Positions 1 to 6,527 of a stretch of 14,083 nucleotides of DNA are shown in pieces; position 1 is the first letter of the stretch, and each line of letters starts with the position of its first letter. Source of the DNA: an uncultured Prevotella sp. (GTDB lineage Bacteria > Bacteroidota > Bacteroidia > Bacteroidales > Bacteroidaceae); NCBI GenBank assembly GCA_900551985.1, contig URYG01000069.1, positions 1 through 14,083 of the forward strand, given 5' to 3'. The notes beneath the pieces are model-generated. The model was not told the origin of the DNA, did no database searches, and worked only from the letters and a program-made list of their open reading frames with translations. Position numbers and translations under genes: made by a program.

Positions 1-683
1 ACAGCACCATCCATCTGAAGGTGAATATCCTGAAATCGGTATTGAGGGAAGCCGTAAGACAGGGATTGCTGGATCAGAACCCGTTCGACCGGCTGCCTGG
101 CAGCTACAGAATCCATCCACACTATCAAGCAAAGGAAACACTGACCATGGAAGATCTCATCACCCTGAAACAGACACCCTGCAAGACTCCACAATTAAAG
201 GAGGCAGTCTTGCTGAGCAGTCTTACAGGACTAAGGAAAAGCGATATCCTGAGTCTGAGCCATGACGACATCATAGAGATAGACGGTACACCTTATATAT
301 ATAAGAAGATCAGGAAGACGCAGCGCTGGCACAAGGTTCCGCTCTCCGACCTCGCCTACCAGATACTGCAGCAGCTGGAGAAAGACAGCAAAGAGCCGGG
401 AGGCTGTTTCTTCTCCCAGCTCTCATCCCACCATCTGAACGAGCATCTGGAAGAATGGCTGTCAGCCTGCCATATCACCTGCAAGCACTTCACTTTCCAT
501 TGCCTACGCCATACCTGCGCCTCGCTATTGCTGGCGCAGGGCACCGACCTATATACCATCTCCACACTGCTGGGGCATAGAAACATCAGTACCACGCAGC
601 GCTATATGCATATCTCCGAAAAAAGACTAGCCAGTGCCACTCATCTGCTGAGCCATGACCTTACGGCTGCCGTAGCCTGCTAA
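1..683 (+). CDS. Tyrosine recombinase (site-specific integrase), 5' end outside the window
   Basis: A phage-integrase-family recombinase that would cut and rejoin DNA at specific sites through a phosphotyrosine intermediate. The frame is open to the left edge (first full codon at 3), so the N-terminal arm-binding part is missing; the GTG at 21 is probably internal. Numbering from that codon, residues 1-35 look like the end of the SAM-like core-binding domain. The catalytic domain follows with the full set: Arg72 (TGLRKSD), probable Lys99 on the beta hairpin, His160-x-x-Arg163 (HCLRH), His186 (LLGHRN) and nucleophile Tyr195 (QRYMHIS). The 25 residues after the tyrosine are a normal tail, so the 3' end is intact. 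It sits beside housekeeping genes with a repeat array just downstream, so it may belong to an integrated element extending leftwards or be a stand-alone recombinase. The family call is firm; the biological role is unknown. Confidence 0.93.
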   Translation, partial: STIHLKVNILKSVLREAVRQGLLDQNPFDRLPGSYRIHPHYQAKETLTMEDLITLKQTPCKTPQLKEAVLLSSLTGLRKSDILSLSHDDIIEIDGTPYIYKKIRKTQRWHKVPLSDLAYQILQQLEKDSKEPGGCFFSQLSSHHLNEHLEEWLSACHITCKHFTFHCLRHTCASLLLAQGTDLYTISTLLGHRNISTTQRYMHISEKRLASATHLLSHDLTAAVAC

Positions 684-760
684 AAAGCTATGTAAATATT
701 ATTCCAAACGAATAAAAAACTTCTCAAACACCCGTAAAATGGGGGAAGAAGAGATTCTAT

Positions 761-848
761 TTTTTCCCTTAAGGGTTTTTATATTTTCCCTTAAGGAAAA
801 AAAGATTTTTCCTTAAGGGTTTGAAAATATCTCCTTAAGGGATTTTTA
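761..848. repeat. Four imperfect 22-bp tandem repeats with a CCTTAAGG palindromic core
   Basis: The octamer CCTTAAGG occurs at 767-774, 789-796, 811-818 and 833-840, so each copy starts exactly 22 bp after the one before. Each core lies in T-rich left and mostly T/A-rich right flanks, giving a unit of roughly TTTTC-CCTTAAGG-GTTTTT. The first copy extends to the 10-bp palindrome CCCTTAAGGG (766-775). The spacing is about two helical turns, so all cores would lie near the same face of the DNA. This could be an array of binding sites for a dimeric protein (operator, recombinase arm sites or iteron-like). Its function is unknown. Confidence 0.85.
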
Positions 849-900
849 CGAAGCTTTTATCTTGTAAAGATAATATAATAACAGTAAGACGAATATTCAT

Positions 901-924
901 ACCCATAGGGGTACTTCTATGGGT
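901..924. repeat. Inverted repeat ACCCATAG/CTATGGGT
   Basis: A perfect 8-bp inverted repeat, arms 901-908 and 917-924, with an 8-nt loop (GGGTACTT). It lies about 60 bp upstream of the -33 element of the next gene. No T-run follows, so a terminator is unlikely; it could be an operator or a small extragenic palindrome. Confidence 0.6.
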
Positions 925-982
925 GCAGAGTAGTTACCAGATCATTTTTATAGGATAAAAAAGTATAATATCAAGCTAAAAG

Positions 983-1014
983 TTTGGACTTTCAAGATAT
1001 TTACATTAACTTTG
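983..1014 (+). promoter_or_regulatory. Bacteroidota-type promoter for the DUF5686-type gene
   Basis: TTTG at 983-986 and TAACTTTG (TAnnTTTG) at 1007-1014 are separated by 20 bp, matching the Bacteroidota sigma-ABfr consensus. Transcription should start near 1018-1021, so the RNA would begin at or inside the hairpin of 1016-1047. Confidence 0.72.
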
Positions 1015-1015
1015 C

Positions 1016-1052
1016 AATCGGGTGTGGCAACTCAGCCTCACCCGATTTTTTT
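1016..1052 (+). terminator. Terminator-like hairpin at the 5' end of the DUF5686-type transcript (possible attenuator)
   Basis: AATCGGGTG (1016-1024) pairs perfectly with CACCCGATT (1039-1047). An inner GGC/GCC pair (1026-1028 with 1035-1037) extends the stem past a T-T mismatch, leaving a 6-nt loop. The sequence runs into seven T at 1046-1052. By form this is an intrinsic terminator, yet it lies between the -7 box ending at 1014 and the start codon at 1063. It may attenuate the operon, stabilise the mRNA 5' end, or terminate a very short RNA. It does not look placed to end the integrase transcript, because the promoter comes before it. Confidence 0.68.
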
Positions 1053-1062
1053 ATAGATAAAT

Positions 1063-3168
1063 ATGAAGATACAACTGATTCGCATCATAGCGGCTGTCAT
1101 CCTTTTGACTATCAGCTTTCCTCTGGCAACAGATGCCAGAAGAGTGAAGGCTAAAGACGCCATCACAGACTCTGTGATGCAGCGTATCTTCTGTTATGCC
1201 CAAAAGATAGATACCACGGGAAGAGGAAGCCATTCGAGCTATGCCTACACCAAATTCCAGATGCGTACCAACAAGCGAAACGCCACCCTGGCTCTCGTTC
1301 CTACCATGTACGCCATCTCCTACGGAGCAGGAAGAAAGTTTATCAGCGAATTCTACAACCGCATCGAAGTGGATGAGAAGGGAGCACCTGTCATTCACCG
1401 ACTGCTCAATCTCAGCACTATTCCACACCGCAGAAGTACGATGAGCGCAGCGCTCAACTACATGACGCCGAATGTGTATGGAGAAAACCTCTTCCAGGAG
1501 AACATCCTCTCCCCTTTCCATCGTTCCAACAGACGATACTACAAATACTCCGTCACGCCGCTGCTCTATGGCATGGCTCAGGTTTACGCCTACCCACGCA
1601 TCAAAAACACCCAGCTGGTAGAGACCAGGGCGATCGTCCGCATCCAAAACGGACAGATCCAGATGTGCGACTTCGAGGGAGAATACGATATGACCCGTTT
1701 CTACATCTCCGTGACGATGGGCAAGGAAGGCTATAAGACGCTCGGACCTGTCAAATGTGACATGCGTGCCAACTTCAGTTTCATGGGCAATAAGATTACC
1801 GGTAAATACACCACCATATATGATCTGCCAAAAGTACTGGAAGATACCATCAAGAATAGCGCAGATACCGCCATGATGTCGAAAGTGCGACCTATCAAGC
1901 TGAACACCGATGAGGAAATGATCTATCGCATCTATTACGACAGGCAGGAAGAGCGAAAAAGGAAAGCCGCAGCACAGGGAGAGAAAAAGAAAGATTTCGC
2001 AAAAGATGTGCTCTGGGATATCGTGGGCGATAACCTGCTGAACAGGATTTCCAGCGACTTCGGCAAACGGCAACAGGGCTATTTCCGCATCGACCCATTG
2101 TTCAATCCATTATATATGGGTTATTCGGAATCCAAGGGTGTGGTGTATAAGTTCAAGATCAACGGACAGTATGCCTTCAATGACAACATCCAGTTTTCTG
2201 CCGGAATAAAAGGCGGTTACAGTTTCCGTCAGCATCGTTTCTACTACAGAATTCCTGTCAGATTCAACTACAATGCCCGTCATGAAGGTTATCTGCAGCT
2301 TGAAATAGGTAATGGCAACCGCATCAACACCAATAAGCTGGCACGCCAGGCCTTGGGATACATGGATCCGAAAGACAGCATCGGAGGGTTCTCTCCATCG
2401 GAGATACCTTCTCTCCTGATGGGAAAATCCACCTTTACGGAATTCAAGGATAATTACATGCGACTCACCAACCACTGGCGCCTCTCCCCACATTGGGCGA
2501 TGGAACTGGGAATGGTAGCGCACAACCGTATCGCCATCCGTCCGGATTTCTATCAATCCATAGGCTATCCGGACAAATACAAGTCTGTGGCTCCTGCCAT
2601 CGGTATAGAATGGAGACCTAAAGCAGAGAAAGGTATCGTGCTGAAGCTCGACTATGAGCAGGGGTTCAAAAACCTGCTGGGCAGCAACATCGACTACGGA
2701 AGAGCCGAGTTTGATGCCCAGACGATTCTCTATTCTTCCCGCAGGCAATCGTACTCGATGCGTTTCGGAACAGGTTTCTATACCCGAAGAGGTGCACACT
2801 GGGACTTCGTAGATTACACCAACTTCCACGACAACAACATTCCGGGAGGCTGGAACGATGAATGGTCGGGCGATTTCGAACTGCTGTCGTCCTACTGGTA
2901 TAATGCCAGCGATTATTACCTGCGTGCCAACTTCACCTATGAATCTCCGATGATTCTTGCCGCCTGGCTGCCGCTGATAGGCAGATATGTAGAATCCGAA
3001 CGACTCTATACCAGCGGTCTGGTAGTAAAACACCTCTACCCTTATACAGAATGGGGCTATGGTGTAAGCACGCGTCTGATGTCGCTCGGTTTCTTCGCAG
3101 CATTCAGACAGGGAAAGTTTGATGGCGTAGGCTGCCGCTTCGGCTTCGAGCTTTTCAGAAACTGGTAG
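1063..3168 (+). CDS. DUF5686-type outer-membrane protein
   Basis: A 701-residue exported protein of unknown function resembling the DUF5686 family of Bacteroidota. Residues 1 to about 25 form a signal peptide: basic start, hydrophobic core AAVILLTISF, small residues near ATDA. DUF5686 proteins often carry an N-terminal carboxypeptidase-regulatory-like beta domain; here none is evident between the signal peptide and the main domain. The second half is rich in alternating aromatic and polar strands (such as YYRIPVRFNYNARHEGYLQLEIG), and the protein ends in RFGFELFRNW, an aromatic C-terminus typical of outer-membrane beta barrels. A Lys/Arg-rich stretch (about 296-314) separates the parts. The ATG at 1063 is the first start after the promoter and directly precedes the signal peptide. 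It is followed 51 bp later by addA on the same strand. The family is recalled from sequence character, not checked by a search. Confidence 0.75.
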   Translation: MKIQLIRIIAAVILLTISFPLATDARRVKAKDAITDSVMQRIFCYAQKIDTTGRGSHSSYAYTKFQMRTNKRNATLALVPTMYAISYGAGRKFISEFYNRIEVDEKGAPVIHRLLNLSTIPHRRSTMSAALNYMTPNVYGENLFQENILSPFHRSNRRYYKYSVTPLLYGMAQVYAYPRIKNTQLVETRAIVRIQNGQIQMCDFEGEYDMTRFYISVTMGKEGYKTLGPVKCDMRANFSFMGNKITGKYTTIYDLPKVLEDTIKNSADTAMMSKVRPIKLNTDEEMIYRIYYDRQEERKRKAAAQGEKKKDFAKDVLWDIVGDNLLNRISSDFGKRQQGYFRIDPLFNPLYMGYSESKGVVYKFKINGQYAFNDNIQFSAGIKGGYSFRQHRFYYRIPVRFNYNARHEGYLQLEIGNGNRINTNKLARQALGYMDPKDSIGGFSPSEIPSLLMGKSTFTEFKDNYMRLTNHWRLSPHWAMELGMVAHNRIAIRPDFYQSIGYPDKYKSVAPAIGIEWRPKAEKGIVLKLDYEQGFKNLLGSNIDYGRAEFDAQTILYSSRRQSYSMRFGTGFYTRRGAHWDFVDYTNFHDNNIPGGWNDEWSGDFELLSSYWYNASDYYLRANFTYESPMILAAWLPLIGRYVESERLYTSGLVVKHLYPYTEWGYGVSTRLMSLGFFAAFRQGKFDGVGCRFGFELFRNW

Positions 3169-3219
3169 AATCCGCTACGGGATATTCCCCTATAAATCAA
3201 GAAATAAAAAGAACAAGAT

Positions 3220-6200
3220 ATGAATTCACAACTCACCGTTTACAAGGCAAGTGCAGGCTCGGGTAAGACCTTTACCCTTGCCCGCGAATACATGACCCTG
3301 GTGATAGACAATCCTCACGCCTATCGCACCATCCTGGCTGTAACCTTTACCAACAAGGCTACAGAAGAGATGAAACAGCGCATTCTCGGACAGCTCTACG
3401 GCATTGCCCACGAGCAGCCCGAATCAGATCAGTATCTGGTGCAGATACATGCTGCACTCCCCCATCTTTCGGAAAAGCAGATCAGAAAGAATGCGGAAGA
3501 GGCATTGCGCCTGCTCATCCATAACTACAACTATTTCAGAGTAGAAACCATTGATACCTTCTTTCAGAGTGTCTTGCGAAATCTGGCTCGAGAACTCGAC
3601 CTCACAGCCAACCTGCGCATCGGACTGAACGATTATCAGGTGGAACAGCAAGCTGTGGATGAACTGATAGAAAGTCTGGAAAGCACAGACAAACTGCTCT
3701 TCTGGATCATGGATTACATCAAGGAAAACATCGCAGACGACAAGAGCTGGAACGTGATCGGTCAGATCAAGTCGTTCGGTGAGCACATCTTCCGTGATTA
3801 CTACAAGGAGCACGCCGACGAGCTGTCAAAACGAATGGAAGAAGAAGGCTTCTTCGAAGCATTCAAAGACAAGATGAAGGATACCCGAAACCAGGCTAAG
3901 GAAAAATTCGAAGAAATAGCAGCTTCCTTTTTCGATGCGCTGGAAGAGGGAGGATATTCGGCTGATGACCTCAACAACAAGACAAGGGGTATCTGGAGCT
4001 ACTTCAACAAATTGAGAAACGGAAAATACGGAGACGATGATGTCAGCAACATGACTCTAGATAAATGTAAGGCAAGTCCGGAAAACTGGGTCAAGAAGAC
4101 AGAAGTCAAGAACAATTCTCCACTCTATCAGCATGTGGTGAATACGCTCTATCCGATCCTCCAGTTCTCGGAAAAGCATCGCCACATGCTCGAAAGAATG
4201 TACAAGAGCGCCAACCTCACCATCAAGCACCTCAACCAGCTGCGCCTCTTGGGCAGCATAGACAAGAAGGTGAGGGAAATGAACCAGGAGGCTAACCGCT
4301 TCCTGCTCAGCGACACACAGACATTGCTTCACTCACTCATCCAGGGCAGCGACTCACCTTTCATCTTCGAGAAAATAGGTACCCAGCTGAACCACGTGAT
4401 GATAGACGAGTTTCAGGATACCAGCACCATACAATGGAAAAACTTCAAGGTGCTGCTGGAAGAAACGATGAGCCGCGAAGATGCAGGCAATCTGATTGTA
4501 GGCGACGTGAAACAGAGTATCTACCGCTGGCGATCGGGCGACTGGCGACTTCTCAACAACATAGAAGACCAGTTTGACAATCCGAAGAAACAACTGGATG
4601 TAGAGACCCTTGCCACCAACTACCGATCAGACCGCAATGTCATCAACTTCAACAATGCCTTCTTCGTAGAAGCCGCCCACCAGGAATATAACGAACTGGC
4701 AGAAACGATACCGGAAACTGCCCAACAACTGCTTACAGCCTATGCCGATGTAGAACAGGAAGTTCCGGAGAAGAAAAAGGTGCAGGGATATGTGGAAGTA
4801 CGACTCCTCAAGACTCAGGAAGAAGACGATGAAAATGATGCAGAAAACAAAGAAGACCGCATGATGCAACTCTGTCTGCAGACAGTAGATGAGTTGACAG
4901 CACGTGGTGTTCCAACCCATCGTATCGCTATCCTCGTGCGCAACAACCGCACCATCCAGGATATCGCAGCCTACTTTATGGAGCATTCAGACTATGAGAT
5001 GGTATCAGACGAGGCATTCCGTCTCGATGCTTCGCAGGCAGTACAGATACTCATCACAGCCCTGAAGCTGCTGATGCACCCTGCCGACGATATTGCCCGC
5101 GCCACACTCTTGAAGTTTGCCCATACTTATCTGGAAGATGAAAAGGTGGTTGAGCTGATCACAGAGAAACGTCAGGAATTGCTGGAGATGCCTCTACTCG
5201 ACCTGACCGAAAGACTGTTTACGGAACTTCACCTTGGCGAGATAGAAGATATGAAAGTGCAAAGTGCCTACGTATGTGCCTTCTACGACAAGTTGAACTC
5301 CTTCCTGACAGACAACAGCAGCGACATCGATGCGTTTCTCCAGGAATGGGAAAACAATCTCCACGACAAAAGCATCCATAGTGACGGCATCGAGGGCATC
5401 CGACTCATCACCATACACAAGAGTAAGGGACTGGAATACGACCATGTCATCATGCCATACTGCGACTGGCAGCTGGAGAAAGCCAACACCATCTGGTGTA
5501 CCCCTCAGGAAGCTCCTTACAACGAACTGCCTCTGGTACCTGTAGATTTCAGTGCCAAGCAGATGAAGGGAAGCATCTATGAAGATGACTACCATCACGA
5601 GCATCTGCAGAACATCGTAGATAATCTGAACCTGCTCTATGTGGCATTCACCAGAGCCAGTCATAATCTCTATGTCTTCGGCAAACGCGCATCTACAGCC
5701 TACCGTTCGGGAGTCATCGAAAAATCACTGGAAAAAGTTGCAGAGAAGCTGAAGCAAAATGCAGAGAAAGAAGCATACAAAATGCTTACCGATGCGATAA
5801 ACGTAGAGCTGGAAGGCATCGGTACAGACAGCAAGACCAATGATATCATCTTTAAATATGGCGAACCGGTGGTACCGAAGCAAAAAGTAGAGATGGAGAT
5901 GAAAATCAACAGAAATGTCTTTACGATGCCTGCAGAAATGATGCAGATAGACATCCATGTATCACCTAAGCTGCCAGAGTTCAGACAGAGTAACAAGAGC
6001 CGCGACCTCATCAAAGGAGATGAACAGGAAGAACAGCAGAAATTCTATATCAAGATGGGTACGGTACTGCACAGTCTCTTCTCTACCATCCGCACAAGAG
6101 ATGATATTGAAGGAGCACTGAAACAGCTGGAACTTGATGGTGTTCTCTACGATGAAAACATCTCGCGAGACAGAGTTGAGAAGATGATTCGCAAGCGTCT

Positions 6201-6486
6201 GGAATCAGACAAGGTAAGCGACTGGTTCTCTGACCGATGGAAGGTTTTCAATGAGTGTTCCATCATCAGCACAGACAAGGACGGGAACATGGTAGAGCAC
6301 CGCCCAGACCGAGTAATGAAAGATGAGCACGAAACCGTGGTAGTAGATTTCAAGTTCGGTAAACCGAAACCGGAATACCACGACCAGATAAAAGGCTATA
6401 TGCAGCTGCTCGAAAGCATGGGACACGCTCAGGTCAAGGGATACCTCTGGTATGTCTATCCGAACAAAATAGAAGAAGTATTATAG
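3220..6486 (+). CDS. addA: AddA-like UvrD-family helicase with C-terminal PD-(D/E)XK nuclease
   Basis: The motor and nuclease subunit of an AddAB/RecBCD-type complex, which unwinds and resects double-strand breaks to load RecA. All superfamily-1A helicase motifs are present: Walker A ASAGSGKT (10-17), Ia TFTNKAT (42-48), II IDEFQDT (395-401), III GDVKQSIYRWR (428-438), IV TNYRS (466-470), V TIHKSKGLEYDHV (731-743) and VI LLYVAFTRA (805-813). The C-terminal RecB-type nuclease keeps His951, Asp1030 (HRPDR), Asp1043-Phe-Lys1045 and Gln1056 (QIKGY), so it should be active. The 1088-residue length fits AddA. A very acidic insert lies at about 533-547. The gene starts 51 bp after the DUF5686-type gene and ends 41 bp before addB; no promoter is visible in either gap, so co-transcription is likely. 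The order addA-addB is the reverse of the usual Bacillus order. Confidence 0.95.
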   Translation: MNSQLTVYKASAGSGKTFTLAREYMTLVIDNPHAYRTILAVTFTNKATEEMKQRILGQLYGIAHEQPESDQYLVQIHAALPHLSEKQIRKNAEEALRLLIHNYNYFRVETIDTFFQSVLRNLARELDLTANLRIGLNDYQVEQQAVDELIESLESTDKLLFWIMDYIKENIADDKSWNVIGQIKSFGEHIFRDYYKEHADELSKRMEEEGFFEAFKDKMKDTRNQAKEKFEEIAASFFDALEEGGYSADDLNNKTRGIWSYFNKLRNGKYGDDDVSNMTLDKCKASPENWVKKTEVKNNSPLYQHVVNTLYPILQFSEKHRHMLERMYKSANLTIKHLNQLRLLGSIDKKVREMNQEANRFLLSDTQTLLHSLIQGSDSPFIFEKIGTQLNHVMIDEFQDTSTIQWKNFKVLLEETMSREDAGNLIVGDVKQSIYRWRSGDWRLLNNIEDQFDNPKKQLDVETLATNYRSDRNVINFNNAFFVEAAHQEYNELAETIPETAQQLLTAYADVEQEVPEKKKVQGYVEVRLLKTQEEDDENDAENKEDRMMQLCLQTVDELTARGVPTHRIAILVRNNRTIQDIAAYFMEHSDYEMVSDEAFRLDASQAVQILITALKLLMHPADDIARATLLKFAHTYLEDEKVVELITEKRQELLEMPLLDLTERLFTELHLGEIEDMKVQSAYVCAFYDKLNSFLTDNSSDIDAFLQEWENNLHDKSIHSDGIEGIRLITIHKSKGLEYDHVIMPYCDWQLEKANTIWCTPQEAPYNELPLVPVDFSAKQMKGSIYEDDYHHEHLQNIVDNLNLLYVAFTRASHNLYVFGKRASTAYRSGVIEKSLEKVAEKLKQNAEKEAYKMLTDAINVELEGIGTDSKTNDIIFKYGEPVVPKQKVEMEMKINRNVFTMPAEMMQIDIHVSPKLPEFRQSNKSRDLIKGDEQEEQQKFYIKMGTVLHSLFSTIRTRDDIEGALKQLELDGVLYDENISRDRVEKMIRKRLESDKVSDWFSDRWKVFNECSIISTDKDGNMVEHRPDRVMKDEHETVVVDFKFGKPKPEYHDQIKGYMQLLESMGHAQVKGYLWYVYPNKIEEVL

Positions 6487-6527
6487 ATGAATAAAAGAAA
6501 TGCAAAGATAATAAAAAACAATATACA

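Larger units (their letters stand above)
684..1062. other. 379-bp gene-free region between the integrase and DUF5686-type genes
   Basis: I see no credible coding sequence here. It is AT-rich and holds, in order, a weak TTATTC/GAATAA inverted repeat (699-715), four CCTTAAGG palindromes at 22-bp steps (767-840), an ACCCATAG/CTATGGGT inverted repeat (901-924), a -33/-7 promoter (983-1014) and a terminator-like hairpin (1016-1052). If the recombinase belongs to an integrated element, an attachment site could lie here, but I cannot identify one. Confidence 0.7.

Noticed and set aside
699..715. TTATTC/GAATAA hairpin as the terminator of the recombinase gene
   Set aside because: The stem is only 6 bp, has no G/C core and is followed by an A-run, not a T-run, on the coding strand.
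761..848. CRISPR array interpretation of the 22-bp repeats
   Set aside because: The repeats are contiguous with an 8-bp core and no unique spacers of typical length, and no cas gene is nearby.
1051..2073. Long open frame (340 codons) on the minus strand opposite the DUF5686-type gene
   Set aside because: It is antisense to a gene with a clear signal peptide, promoter and coherent protein. Its translation matches no family I recognise and it starts inside the opposite gene.
2110..3033. Second long minus-strand frame (307 codons) opposite the DUF5686-type gene
   Set aside because: No promoter, recognisable domain or gene-like start. Long antisense frames are expected opposite genes with this codon use.
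3169..3219. Separate promoter for addA
   Set aside because: No TTTG/TAnnTTTG pair with a reasonable spacer exists in the gap; co-transcription from the promoter at 983-1014 is simpler.
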